Notes: generated from the letters alone by a model not told the origin. Positions 43,896 to 52,712 are shown, counted from the first letter of the stretch. The stretch: DNA of 64,000 bases from an uncultured Bacillota bacterium (GCA_949300365.1 CASGEC010000004.1:124001-188000), one strand, 5' to 3'. Numbers and translations are program-made.

Positions 43896-44390
43896 GTGGA
43901 CAGGAAGAAAAGACTCGTTTCCGGGCTCTTTGACGACAATCTCCGCTATCGACCCGTGAAGGATTCGATTCTCATCTTCCTGTCTTTTTTGATGGTCGTC
44001 ATCATCGTCCTTGTCACCTTCCTGGTCCGTCCCTCCTTGGACAACGTCCATGTCGAGATCCGCTATGGGACGACCTTGCTTTGGGATCCCGAGGACGAGA
44101 CGCGCAATACCGCCATCCCCTTCCCGGAAAGTGGCGAATACACCATCACCTATACCAGGGAGGATGGGGAAATCTTCCTCGGGGAAGGACAGCAGTTTGA
44201 TTTCTATGGGGAGGAGGTGGCCATCACCCTCTACTCGGACCGCTCCATCCAGATCACCAAGGAGCAATCCCCCTACAATGTCTGCTCCCGCCTTGGAAGG
44301 ATCTATGACCCCTACATGCCTTTGGCTTGCCTTCCCAACAACTTCCAGGCGACGATCGTCGCCAGCTATTTCCCGGAGTGGGACGCATGA
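43896..44390 (+). CDS. NusG-domain-II membrane protein
   Basis: 164 residues. One TM (about 22-44) and an extracytoplasmic NusG-II-like domain: VHVEIRYGTTLLW...GEYTITYTREDGE and the late pattern NVCSRLGRIYDPYMPLACLPNNFQATI (C..G-x-I...CLPN). Such proteins commonly sit beside Gx/HepT transporters, ApbE or Rnf genes and are thought to be linked to flavin-based extracytoplasmic electron transfer, though the role is unproven. It is 9 nt from rnfA and overlaps the transporter by ATGA. Confidence 0.82.
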   Translation: MDRKKRLVSGLFDDNLRYRPVKDSILIFLSFLMVVIIVLVTFLVRPSLDNVHVEIRYGTTLLWDPEDETRNTAIPFPESGEYTITYTREDGEIFLGEGQQFDFYGEEVAITLYSDRSIQITKEQSPYNVCSRLGRIYDPYMPLACLPNNFQATIVASYFPEWDA

Positions 44391-44908
44391 AGACGAGAAG
44401 ACTTGTCGCCCTGGCCCTTCTTATCGCTCTCTCCTCGGCCCTTCACTACCTTGAGGGATTCATCCCCATTCCCATGATCCCGGGCTACCATTTGGGATTG
44501 AGCAATCTGGTCAACCTCTTTGCCCTTTATTACTATGGGATTCCTTCCTTCCTCATCGTCTCTTTGGTAAGGGTCTTCCTTGTCGCCCTGATCGGCTCGG
44601 GCTTTGGGGCATCCTTTTTGATGTCCTTGACCGGGTGTCTATTCGCTATCGCCGGGACCCTTGTCGTCCATCTTCTCTTGCGGGGATCCATTTTCTCGGT
44701 CTCGGCCTTTTCCGCCCTCTGCCATTCTATCGGCCAGCTTGTCGCCTATATGGCCTTCTTCGCGACGCCGTATATCTTCGTCTATTTGGCCTTCCTGGGA
44801 CCGATGAGCATCCTGACGGGCATCGTGATTGCGTTTTTGGACAAAATCGTGGTGTCTCGCCTTCCCAAGGACTTCAGGACGGAGGAAAGCCGGAGAAGAA
44901 AACAATGA
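44387..44908 (+). CDS. Gx transporter family / heptaprenyl diphosphate synthase component I-like
   Basis: 173 residues from ATG at 44387. Five to six membrane segments with ALHYLEGFIPIPMIPGYHLGLSNLVNLFAL, the diagnostic early motif of this ECF-S-like family. Often annotated HepT/heptaprenyl diphosphate synthase component I, but the fold is a transporter S-component. Its partners are usually NusG-II proteins and ApbE. Substrate is unknown; quinone-precursor or flavin transport has been suggested by context only. Confidence 0.8.
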   Translation: MKTRRLVALALLIALSSALHYLEGFIPIPMIPGYHLGLSNLVNLFALYYYGIPSFLIVSLVRVFLVALIGSGFGASFLMSLTGCLFAIAGTLVVHLLLRGSIFSVSAFSALCHSIGQLVAYMAFFATPYIFVYLAFLGPMSILTGIVIAFLDKIVVSRLPKDFRTEESRRRKQ

Positions 44909-44971
44909 CGCAAGGCATGGACTATGGTATAGTTATTTGATTTGTCAAACGCGATCCGCAAGGAGGCAAGA

Positions 44972-45247
44972 ATGAAAAAATATATCTACTATCCCCAGGG
45001 CACATGCTCCGTCAAGATGACCTTCGTTCTCGATGACGACAACAGGATCGAGGACTTTGCCGTGGAAAGGGGATGCAACGGAAACCTCAAGGGTATCCGC
45101 AGTCTTATCCTCAACCAGAAGGCGGAGGATATCATCGCCAAGCTTGAGGGCATCACCTGCCACAACAAGCCGACGTCCTGCCCGGACCAGATTGCCAAAG
45201 GACTCAGGAAATGCCTGGACGGCAGTCTGAAGGCCGAGGAGGAATGA
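44972..45247 (+). CDS. TSCPD-domain protein
   Basis: 91 residues, preceded by AAGGAGG. GTCSVKMTFVLDDD, GCNGNLKGI and KPTSCPDQIAKGL define the small TSCPD family, related to the C-terminal domain of B12-dependent ribonucleotide reductase. Conserved Cys residues (GTCS, GCNG, TSCPD) suggest metal or radical-protein association. Its stop lies 2 nt before the preferred metK start. Function unproven. Confidence 0.88.
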   Translation: MKKYIYYPQGTCSVKMTFVLDDDNRIEDFAVERGCNGNLKGIRSLILNQKAEDIIAKLEGITCHNKPTSCPDQIAKGLRKCLDGSLKAEEE

Positions 45248-45249
45248 CA

Positions 45250-46425
45250 ATGGCCTATCGACATCTCTTCACGTCGGAATCGGTCTCCGAAGGCCATCCC
45301 GACAAGGTCTGCGACCGTATCTCCGATAGCATTCTGGATGCCTGTCTGGAACAGGATCCCAACAGCCGTACCGCCATCGAGGTCATGGCGACCAGAAACC
45401 GCATCATCATCTCCGGCGAGGTGACGACCTTGGCCCATGTCGACTATGAGGCTATCGCCAGGAAGGCCGTGCGTGAAATCGGCTATACCGACGAGGAAAG
45501 CGGCATCGATCCCGACACCATGGCCGTCGAGCTCTATATCGAAAGGCAAAGCCCGGACATCGCCATGGGCGTGGATGCCAAGGGGGACAAGAAGCTCGGC
45601 GCAGGAGACCAGGGCATGATGTTTGGCTATGCGACCGATGAGACGGAAAACCTCATGCCGCTTCCGATCGTCATGGCCCACAAGCTTGTCCGCTATGCCA
45701 CCACCCTGAGGAAGGAAGGCCTTCTTCCCTTTGCCCGTCCGGACATGAAAAGCCAGGTGACGATCGACTACACGGACAAGAAGCCCAAACTCAACGCCGT
45801 CGTTTTCTCCATGCAGCACGACAAGAGCATTGATATCGAGGAACTGCGAAAAATCGTCCGCGAGAAGGTCCTCTTCCCCGTCATCGATTCCTTTGGCATC
45901 TCTCGGGAAGGCGTCAACGAGTACTACGTCAATCCGACGGGACGCTTTGAGATCGGTGGCCCCAGGGGCGATACGGGCATGACGGGAAGGAAGATCATCG
46001 TCGACACCTATGGCGGAAGCGCTCCCCATGGCGGCGGTGCCTTCTCCGGAAAGGACCCGACCAAGGTCGACAGAAGCGCGGCCTATGCGGCAAGACATGC
46101 GGCCAAGAACATCGTCGCTGCCGGCCTGGCTTCCAAGTGCCTCATCCAGCTATCCTATGCCATCGGCGTCAGCGAACCGGTTTCGATTGCCCTTGAGACC
46201 TATGGCACGGAAAAAATAAAGAAAGAAAAGATCCTTGCCGCCCTTTGCGACACAAGCATCTTTGATTTCACGCCACAAGGCATCATCGATCGTTTCCATC
46301 TGACCGCCCCCTCTTTCCACTACCGGGATCTTTCGGCCTATGGGCATTTCGGAAGACCGGATCTCCTCCTCCCCTATGAGCTTCTCGACAAGGTCGATGC
46401 CTTGAAGAAGCTCTTCCAGGAATGA
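45250..46425 (+). CDS. metK: S-adenosylmethionine synthetase
   Basis: 391 residues. Start at 45250 preferred over 45244 because GAGGAGGA (45236-45243) has better spacing. FTSESVSEGHPDKVCDRISD (ATP/Met site), GAGDQGMMFGYA (the signature), GGPRGDTGMTGRKIIVDTYGG and GGGAFSGKDPTKVDRSAAY (P-loop-like) are all intact. Makes SAM, which radical enzymes such as PflA consume. No SAM riboswitch is seen upstream; the TSCPD gene lies immediately before. Overlaps the decarboxylase by ATGA. Confidence 0.97.
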   Translation: MAYRHLFTSESVSEGHPDKVCDRISDSILDACLEQDPNSRTAIEVMATRNRIIISGEVTTLAHVDYEAIARKAVREIGYTDEESGIDPDTMAVELYIERQSPDIAMGVDAKGDKKLGAGDQGMMFGYATDETENLMPLPIVMAHKLVRYATTLRKEGLLPFARPDMKSQVTIDYTDKKPKLNAVVFSMQHDKSIDIEELRKIVREKVLFPVIDSFGISREGVNEYYVNPTGRFEIGGPRGDTGMTGRKIIVDTYGGSAPHGGGAFSGKDPTKVDRSAAYAARHAAKNIVAAGLASKCLIQLSYAIGVSEPVSIALETYGTEKIKKEKILAALCDTSIFDFTPQGIIDRFHLTAPSFHYRDLSAYGHFGRPDLLLPYELLDKVDALKKLFQE

Positions 46426-47924
46426 AGAACGATCCGCAGCTGAAGACGCCCTTCCTCGACGCCCTCCTGGAATACGTCCATTCCAAGCCAACTCCCTTTG
46501 ACGTTCCAGGACATAAGCTGGGGCGTTTCGTGACGGATCTTTCCCGTCGCCTTTCCCCTGTCATCTTGGGGACGGATGCCAATGCCCCGATCGGCCTTGA
46601 CAACCTCTACAACGCCAAGGGCGTCATCAAGCAGAGCGAGGATCTGATGGCAAAGCTCTGCCATGCCGACCACTGTCTCTTTTCCGTCAACGGGACGACC
46701 GGAGGCATCCTTTCGATGTTCCTTGCCGCCTTGGACAACAAGGACAAGGTCATCCTTCCAAGAAACTGCCATAAGTCCGTCATCAATGCCCTCATCATCT
46801 CCGGTGCCGTTCCCATCTTCGTCCTTCCGGATATCGACGAGGAACTGGGGATTGCCAATGGCGTCTCCACCAAGGACTACATCCAGGCGATGGACGACCA
46901 TCCCGATGCCAAGGCCGTCTTCGTCATCAACCCGACGTATTTCGGTATCGCCTGCGACCTTGTGACGATCGCCAGGGAAGCCCATAGGCGGAACATGGTT
47001 GTCCTTGTCGATGAGGCCCACGGCTCCTCCTTCTATTTCGGTCAGGGCTTTCCGATTTCGGCCATGGATGCCGGTTGTGACATCAGCTCGGTCTCCATCC
47101 ACAAGAATTCCGGCTCCCTGACCCAGTCCTCCGTCATCCTGACAAAGGGAGACAGGCTTCCCTTTGATGAGGTCAAGAGGGCCTTTGGCATGCTCTCCTC
47201 CACGTCCCCCAATTCCCTACTTATCGCAAGCCTTGATGCGGCAAGGAAGGAGCTCTACGTCCGCGGAAAGGACGTCTATGCCAAGGATATCGCCCTGGCT
47301 CTCTATGCCAAGAAGGAAATCGCAAGGATCCCCGGCATTTCCTGCCGGACGAAGGAAGAGATCCTCGGGGACAGGAAGAGCGATGCCATCTTCGACGTCG
47401 ACGAGACAAAGCTTGTTATCAGCGTGCGCGACCTCGGCCTCTATGGCTATGACGTCTATAAGGAGCTTCGTGCCCAGTCCAACATCCAGCTGGAGCTCGG
47501 GGAAGTCTTCGTCGTCCTTGCCCTCATCGGCCCGGGAACAAGAAAGGCCGATGTCGATAGGCTTATCCTTGCCCTTCAGGAGCTTTCCAGAAGACACCAG
47601 AAGGACAGGAAGGTCCATCGCCGCTATGCCTATCAATATACCTATCCGAAGATCATCGTCCCTCCTCGGGAAGGCTATGATGCCCCGGTAAAGCTTGTTC
47701 CTTTGAAGGATGCTGTCGGCGAGATCTCGGCGGAGACAGTCATGGCCTATCCTCCGGGCATCCCGCTTGTCATCCCCGGCGAGCTTGTCGGTCTTGAGAC
47801 CTTGCGCCTGATCGAGTTCTACTACCGCGAAAAGGGCGAGGTCCTCAAGGATTCCGCCCCACGGATGATGAAGGTCATCGATAGGAGCCGGTGGTATCTG
47901 GCGAATGAATTCGAACAGTCATAG
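46422..47924 (+). CDS. Arg/Lys/Orn decarboxylase, short group
   Basis: 500 residues. PLP fold-type I decarboxylase without the N-terminal wing domain: FDVPGHKLGR, GTTGGILSM, VDEAHGSSFYFG, and SVSIHKNSGSLTQSSVI with the PLP Lys. The C-terminal domain has YPPGIPLVIPGE. Closest in layout to Bacillus SpeA/YaaO-type enzymes. Coupled to metK by ATGA. Both SAM and agmatine/cadaverine/putrescine feed polyamine synthesis, so co-production makes sense, though no speE/speD is present here. The exact amino acid cannot be assigned. Confidence 0.9.
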   Translation: MKNDPQLKTPFLDALLEYVHSKPTPFDVPGHKLGRFVTDLSRRLSPVILGTDANAPIGLDNLYNAKGVIKQSEDLMAKLCHADHCLFSVNGTTGGILSMFLAALDNKDKVILPRNCHKSVINALIISGAVPIFVLPDIDEELGIANGVSTKDYIQAMDDHPDAKAVFVINPTYFGIACDLVTIAREAHRRNMVVLVDEAHGSSFYFGQGFPISAMDAGCDISSVSIHKNSGSLTQSSVILTKGDRLPFDEVKRAFGMLSSTSPNSLLIASLDAARKELYVRGKDVYAKDIALALYAKKEIARIPGISCRTKEEILGDRKSDAIFDVDETKLVISVRDLGLYGYDVYKELRAQSNIQLELGEVFVVLALIGPGTRKADVDRLILALQELSRRHQKDRKVHRRYAYQYTYPKIIVPPREGYDAPVKLVPLKDAVGEISAETVMAYPPGIPLVIPGELVGLETLRLIEFYYREKGEVLKDSAPRMMKVIDRSRWYLANEFEQS

Positions 47925-48054
47925 GAAGCGCTTACATAATATTGGATATCGAAATTCAGGACTGTAAATGGTGAAGATGAGGGTGGATGTCCGTCTACAA
48001 AGGATGCGGATATTCGCCCTTTTTTGGTGAAAATGGTCAAAGAGAAATGGTTAT

Positions 48055-48105
48055 GTAAGCCCTTTTTGATGGCCTGTGGAAGGCCCTCTCTCCTGTAAGC
48101 CCTTT
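48055..48105 (+). repeat. Short direct repeat GTAAGCCCTTT
   Basis: An 11-nt repeat at 48055-48065 and 48095-48105, 40 nt apart, the second overlapping the -35 of the hpf promoter. Possibly a regulator site. Confidence 0.4.
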
Positions 48106-48131
48106 AAAACAGGGCCTTTACGCGCTATACT
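48103..48131 (+). promoter_or_regulatory. hpf promoter
   Basis: TTTAAA (48103-48108), 17-nt spacer, TATACT (48126-48131). AAAGGAA lies before the start at 48165. The rest of the 240-nt gap from 47925 shows nothing else I can name. Confidence 0.55.
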
Positions 48132-48164
48132 ATAGACGGAAATAAAAGAAAGGAACCCCATAAC

Positions 48165-48704
48165 ATGAAAATCCAGTACGTGTGCAAAGATGTCCCTCTT
48201 TCGCCGGCAATGCAAGAGGCCGTGGAGGGAAAGCTGGGAAGGTTCGATCGTTATTTCCGGACAACGGACGAAGTCAACTGCACGGTGACCCTCTGCATCC
48301 ATCAGGACAAGAAGAGCCTTGAAGTCTCCATCGTCTCCACCAACGGCTTCACTCTTCGTGCCAAGGCCATCGATGCCGACTTCTACGCCGCCCTGGACCT
48401 TGTCGTCGAGAAGCTCGACGGACAGATGCGCAAGCTGAAGACGCAGTTGGATAGGGCGCACAAGAAAGGATCCTTCGTCGAGAACCTGATGATGGAGAAT
48501 ATCCCCGCGGAGGATAACCTAGATGTCGAGATCGTCCGCAAGAAGAAACTGAGCCTGGCCCCGATGGACCTGGATGAGGCCCTCGCCAGGATGGACGCCC
48601 TCGGCCATAGCTTCTTCATCTACCTGGATTCGAGCACCGGACTTGTCAACGTCCTCTACGAAAGAGAGGATCACGGCTATGGCCTGATCGAAATCGAAAG
48701 ATAG
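48165..48704 (+). CDS. hpf: Ribosome hibernation promoting factor, long form
   Basis: 179 residues. N-terminal S30AE domain (about 1-100: MKIQYVCKDVPLSPAMQEAVEGKLGRF...) and C-terminal dimerisation domain (about 125-179: VEIVRKKKLSLAPMDLDEALARMDALGHSFFIYLDSSTGLVNVLYEREDHGYGLIE). Long HPF joins two 70S ribosomes into inactive 100S dimers in stationary phase, typical of Firmicutes. Monocistronic, with its own promoter and a strong terminator. Confidence 0.95.
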   Translation: MKIQYVCKDVPLSPAMQEAVEGKLGRFDRYFRTTDEVNCTVTLCIHQDKKSLEVSIVSTNGFTLRAKAIDADFYAALDLVVEKLDGQMRKLKTQLDRAHKKGSFVENLMMENIPAEDNLDVEIVRKKKLSLAPMDLDEALARMDALGHSFFIYLDSSTGLVNVLYEREDHGYGLIEIER

Positions 48705-48709
48705 GAACG

Positions 48710-48731
48710 GGCTGCCTTCGGGCAGCCTTTT
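48710..48731 (+). terminator. Rho-independent terminator with UUCG loop
   Basis: GGCTGCC (48710-48716), loop TTCG, GGCAGCC (48721-48727), then TTTT. Confidence 0.9.
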
Positions 48732-48752
48732 CGATTCTCCGCCCATTTCTGC

Positions 48753-48758
48753 TATAAT
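48753..48758 (+). promoter_or_regulatory. -10 box placing the TSS at the apbE start codon
   Basis: CTGCTATAAT: extended -10 TATAAT ends 7 nt before ATG at 48766, so the predicted mRNA has essentially no leader and no Shine-Dalgarno. Confidence 0.6.
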
Positions 48759-48765
48759 CCTAGGC

Positions 48766-50373
48766 ATGAAAAGAAAGGCACTCCTTTTTCTGACGGCAAT
48801 TGTCATTGCCCTCCCGTCCTGCACGATGATTGACCCGTCCAGCCAGGACACTTCAAATGGCACTGCTGGCATCGTGACCCCCTTAAACGTCGGTATCATC
48901 GGCACTTCCATTGGCGATATCCGCTTTGTTCCCGAGGAAGGGGACGATACCCTCTCCCGCACGCCATTTAACACTTTTATTCAGGGGAAACTTTACCATT
49001 ACAAAGACACCTATACAGAAGAAGAACTCGAGTCCCTCAAGGACAACTTCGACCTGGACATGGAATACTACTCCGCCCTCTCCGACCGTCACTATGACTA
49101 TACCTACAAGGGCGAAAAGATCACCAATCTCAAGACGATCAACGACTCGCCTCGAGGGACACCGATAGAGGTCGATCCTTTCCTCTTTTCCCTGCTCAAG
49201 GAAAGCTATGAGTTCTCCCTGAACACGGAAGACGAGGATGGCTACCTTCTCTTCGATATCTTCACGGGAAAGCTCAACGACTATTACGAAGACAAGCTCG
49301 ATACGCTCGGGAAAAAGACCTCGCTCAATCTGGCCATGTATCTATCAAACAACGCCGAATTCTCGACCGACGTCGACATGAAGACCATACAGTCCCTTGT
49401 CGAAGAGACCCCCGTCACGAAGGACGAGGCCGAAGGGCTTCTGGAATTCGACGAGGAAAACAGCACTGTCACCTTCAATAGTTTCGTCAAGGATGGAAAG
49501 ATAATCGATGACGTCGAGATATCCCTAAGCGCCGTCAGTAAGGGCTTTGCCACCCAATGGGTGTCCGATGCCCTCCTTGAGGAATATCCGGATATCTCCT
49601 TGCTCATCGACTCCGGGTCAAGCTCCATCAAGGCCGTCGGACAAAGGCCGGATGGCAAGGCGTGGACGATCCGCTTGACAAACCCTCTCTATTCCGAGGC
49701 TCGCGTCAGCCCGGACAATCTCAACCCATACGAGGTTGCCTTTGTCAAGGAGGGGGCCTTCTCCCTTTCCACTTCGGGCTATTACGAGCACTATTTCTAT
49801 GTCTATGATCCTGAGGAACAATACTATACCCGCCGGGAGCACATCCTCCTTCCGAAGACAGGCCTTTCTACTTCCTTCTTCGACCAGGTCTCCGTCTTCA
49901 ACGAGGACGCCGGACTTGCCGACATGTACACGACGACGTTGATGCTTGCCGATTCGGTAAAGGAAGCTGTCGACATCGTCAATCGGCTGGATGAAATCTA
50001 TGGCCTTGATACCGGCATGATCCTCTGCTTCAAATCCCAGGAAGGCAATCCGCTTTCCCTGTACCGATATGGCATTGATGACGTCAGCAATCTTTCCGCT
50101 AAAGGTCTCCCCCAGGTCTATCTTACAGAGGACGCCACTTATTCCGGAACGGACGTCCAGGATGTCGATGGAAGGAAGCTCTACGTCGGGGACTATTCTG
50201 ATCTGGACGTCAAGGATATCGACAGGGACAAGGAAACCGTCAGCCAAAGACAGCGGAAGTGCAATGAGACGTATTGGGTAAGCGCGGATATCTACGATGG
50301 CTTTTCCTACCTTGGCAATAAGGACCTCAGCTATCCCGATGAGCGGAAAGCCGTTCTCTACAAAGGAGAATAA
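48766..50373 (+). CDS. apbE: Lipoprotein ApbE-like FAD:protein FMN transferase
   Basis: 535 residues. Signal with lipobox ALPSC (Cys about 19). ApbE features: FDIFTGKLNDYYED, VEISLSAVSKGFATQWVSDALLE, LLIDSGSSSIKAVGQRPDGKAWTIRLTNPL (GG(N)-x-x-AxG...W), SLSTSGYYEHYFYV and ILLPKTGLST...ADMYTTTLMLAD (metal-binding D-x-x-T/A-T region). ApbE links FMN to Thr in RnfD and RnfG, both encoded 6-8 kb upstream. It is longer than usual (about 340) owing to an N-terminal stretch and a 100-residue C-terminal extension, and several motif residues are changed (SSS for GGN), so activity is not certain. Confidence 0.8.
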   Translation: MKRKALLFLTAIVIALPSCTMIDPSSQDTSNGTAGIVTPLNVGIIGTSIGDIRFVPEEGDDTLSRTPFNTFIQGKLYHYKDTYTEEELESLKDNFDLDMEYYSALSDRHYDYTYKGEKITNLKTINDSPRGTPIEVDPFLFSLLKESYEFSLNTEDEDGYLLFDIFTGKLNDYYEDKLDTLGKKTSLNLAMYLSNNAEFSTDVDMKTIQSLVEETPVTKDEAEGLLEFDEENSTVTFNSFVKDGKIIDDVEISLSAVSKGFATQWVSDALLEEYPDISLLIDSGSSSIKAVGQRPDGKAWTIRLTNPLYSEARVSPDNLNPYEVAFVKEGAFSLSTSGYYEHYFYVYDPEEQYYTRREHILLPKTGLSTSFFDQVSVFNEDAGLADMYTTTLMLADSVKEAVDIVNRLDEIYGLDTGMILCFKSQEGNPLSLYRYGIDDVSNLSAKGLPQVYLTEDATYSGTDVQDVDGRKLYVGDYSDLDVKDIDRDKETVSQRQRKCNETYWVSADIYDGFSYLGNKDLSYPDERKAVLYKGE

Positions 50374-50375
50374 CG

Positions 50376-51266
50376 ATGATCAAACTGATTGCGACCGACC
50401 TGGACGGAACTCTCCTTTATCCCAAGAACCACTTCTTCGGCGTTCCCCGCTGCAACAGGCTCTTCCTGAAGGAGCTGGACAAGTACCACGTCGACATCAT
50501 CTTCGTCTCGGGAAGAAGCCCGAAGATCTTGCCGCGCCTGGATGCCATCGTCGGAAGGAAGTGCAAGCTTTTGGGATGCAATGGCGCCTATATCTACCAG
50601 GACGGAAAGCTTTTCGACAACCATCCGATGGACCGCAAGAAGCTGACTTCCCTCTTCATGGAAATCTATGGCCGCTATGGCATCTTCGCCTACTTCCTCT
50701 TCGATGAGCATGCGCCCCTCTATATCTGCTTCCGCAACCTTCCCGATTCCTTCATCGCCACCCTCTGGCTTGGAAACAAGTTCAACGGCGCCTACAAGGA
50801 AGACATCATCCACGGGGAGGACAAGTTCCTCAAGAAGCTCCAGGAAGGGGACAGCTACAAGATGATGCTCAACTTCGGCTTCGGCAAGGATGCCCAGAAA
50901 AGGGCACGGATGGCCTACTTCCCGATTTCCGAGCTCTACCCGGACGATTTCCAGGTCGTCGTCAGCAATACTGCCCTGGAAGTCACCGCCAAGGATGTCG
51001 ACAAGGGAAAGGGCCTTGTGGAATACTGCCGGAAGAACGATATCGGCCCGGACGAGGTCATCGTCGTCGGCGACAGCGGAAACGATCTGGCGATGTTTGC
51101 CTCCTTCCCCCACTCCTTTGCCATGGAGCATGCCCCCGACTTCGTCAAGAAGAGCGCAAACCACGTCATCTCCCGTGTGAGCGACCTACGGACCTTCCTT
51201 GGGAATCCCGCATTGATGGCGGAGGACAGGATCCGGAAAATCGAATTCGAAAAGATACTTTCTTAA
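50376..51266 (+). CDS. Cof-type HAD phosphatase
   Basis: 296 residues. ATDLDGTLLYPK holds the nucleophile Asp, FVSGR motif II, and VIVVGDSGNDLAMF the late acidic motif. Cap type C2B as in Cof/YidA sugar- or nucleotide-phosphatases. Starts 2 nt after apbE with GGAG, so likely co-transcribed. Substrate cannot be read from sequence. Possibly FMN-related, given its neighbour, but that is speculation. Confidence 0.9.
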   Translation: MIKLIATDLDGTLLYPKNHFFGVPRCNRLFLKELDKYHVDIIFVSGRSPKILPRLDAIVGRKCKLLGCNGAYIYQDGKLFDNHPMDRKKLTSLFMEIYGRYGIFAYFLFDEHAPLYICFRNLPDSFIATLWLGNKFNGAYKEDIIHGEDKFLKKLQEGDSYKMMLNFGFGKDAQKRARMAYFPISELYPDDFQVVVSNTALEVTAKDVDKGKGLVEYCRKNDIGPDEVIVVGDSGNDLAMFASFPHSFAMEHAPDFVKKSANHVISRVSDLRTFLGNPALMAEDRIRKIEFEKILS

Positions 51267-51322
51267 ACCTTCCCTATCTTCTATAATCTATCCTGTGTCG
51301 TGTTGCTATCGAGGTATCAAAT

Positions 51323-52249
51323 ATGAACATTGCTGAAAGAAACGTCACGACCATCCTGACCATCGCCAGGATCGTCGAGAACACCTTGGCCTATTGCCTT
51401 CCCAGCACCAATCCCGCCGGATTTTCCAAAGAACAGCGCGAGAAGCAGGGCGAGGCCTTAAGGGCCCTTACCGGAAAGGGAAGTCCCTTTGCCGTCAACT
51501 GCGCCAACAACGGCGATGTCGGAAAGCAGCTTGCCGAGGACATGAGCTACTTCATCGAGGATGTCTATGGCGATCCCGGCCGCATCGTCACCGTCGACCT
51601 CAATGGCCATGTGCGCGTCGAAAGCTCCCTCGTCCTTGAGCTTTATTCCACGATCGTCAAGCTCCGCCTCTATCTGGAAGGCTTTTTGGCTTCCGCCATC
51701 AACTACCTAAAGGGACAGGGCCAGCTTGAGGAATCCTTCGAGAAGACCGTCAAGGCCGATATCCGCTTCTACCACGCCCTTGCCGGCAAGATCGGGTCGA
51801 TCCTCATCTACAACAAGTTCATCGAGATCAACGAGAACGCCAATACCTACATGCAGTCCTATTCCAAGAGCCACAACGGCATCGATCCGCGGAAGGACAG
51901 CCATTTCAATGTCGATGACGATCCTTCCGTCCGTATGCTCAAGAACGAGTTCCACGAGCTCAACCAGGCCCTTGTCAATGCCCTCAACTCCTATAACGAC
52001 GACGAGGACTTCAAGTTCGCGCGCCAATCCCTCTACAGCGACTGCGAGCTCTTCACCGGAAAGAAGAAGCCGACCGACCTCAAGGCCTTCCAGAGCGTCT
52101 TCACCTCTTACTTCGACAAGATCATCCGCACCGGCGAGAAACCGACCAACGATCTCTTCCAGGCGCTGACGAAGGAACTGGATGCCTTCAACAAGGAACA
52201 CGCCGCCAAGAGGGCCGAGGCGGCAAAGGAGGAACAGAACAATGGCTGA
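51323..52249 (+). CDS. Conserved-looking cytoplasmic protein of unknown function
   Basis: 308 residues, preceded by GAGGT and a -10 TATAAT (51282-51287). Mostly helical; no signal, TM or recognised motif. RNVTTILTIARIVENTLAYCLPSTNPAGFSKEQ and SYFIEDVYGDPGRIVTVDLNGHVRVESS look like folded core segments; the C-terminus is Lys/Glu/Ala-rich. It overlaps a small two-TM protein gene by 8 nt and probably acts with it. I do not recognise the family. Confidence 0.75.
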   Translation: MNIAERNVTTILTIARIVENTLAYCLPSTNPAGFSKEQREKQGEALRALTGKGSPFAVNCANNGDVGKQLAEDMSYFIEDVYGDPGRIVTVDLNGHVRVESSLVLELYSTIVKLRLYLEGFLASAINYLKGQGQLEESFEKTVKADIRFYHALAGKIGSILIYNKFIEINENANTYMQSYSKSHNGIDPRKDSHFNVDDDPSVRMLKNEFHELNQALVNALNSYNDDEDFKFARQSLYSDCELFTGKKKPTDLKAFQSVFTSYFDKIIRTGEKPTNDLFQALTKELDAFNKEHAAKRAEAAKEEQNNG

Positions 52250-52640
52250 GGAAGCAAAGAAGAGACGCACCATCTATCGCACCGAGATCGTCTGGTATGC
52301 GATCCTTGGCGCCCTGTGGCTTTTCGGCCTTGTCCTTGCGATCCTTGGCGTCTGCGCCTACAACGTCGGAAGGATCTCCACCAATCCCCTCTATGGCGCC
52401 GAGAAAGCCTGGGCGACCTTCTTCGGCATGGCCGAAGGAAGCATCCTTGACTTCCGCATCGCCGGCTCGGTCGTGATGATCGTCAGCATGCTGCTCTTCT
52501 TCGTCATCATCTACCTCTTCTCCTCCAAGGCAAACGAAGAGCTCGCTGCCGAGAGAAGACGTCAGGAGAGAATGCGTATCCTGATGGAAAGCCCCCTTCC
52601 CCAGACGGAGAAGAAGGACGAGAAGACGGAAAGCAAATAA
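52242..52640 (+). CDS. Small two-TM membrane protein, partner of preceding gene
   Basis: 132 residues from ATG at 52242, inside the end of the previous gene. Two membrane helices (about 16-38 and 71-92) flank a short loop; the C-terminal 40 residues are charged, likely coiled coil (NEELAAERRRQERMRILMES). Translational coupling to the cytoplasmic 308-residue protein suggests a membrane anchor for it. No family recognised. Confidence 0.75.
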   Translation: MAEEAKKRRTIYRTEIVWYAILGALWLFGLVLAILGVCAYNVGRISTNPLYGAEKAWATFFGMAEGSILDFRIAGSVVMIVSMLLFFVIIYLFSSKANEELAAERRRQERMRILMESPLPQTEKKDEKTESK

Positions 52641-52643
52641 AAG

Positions 52644-52712
52644 AAGCCATCCGGAAGCTGTTTGTTTCGCTCTTGATTACAAGACGGAAGACCGTTCCTG
52701 GATGGCTTTTTC
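52644..52712 (+). terminator. Terminator after the two-gene unit
   Basis: AAGCCATCC (52644-52652) pairs with GGATGGCTT (52700-52708), then a T-run. The 47-nt loop is long, so strength is uncertain. Confidence 0.5.

Noticed and set aside
44909..45249. SAM riboswitch before metK
   Set aside because: The space is filled by the TSCPD gene and a short leader; no stem set or terminator of a SAM riboswitch is visible.
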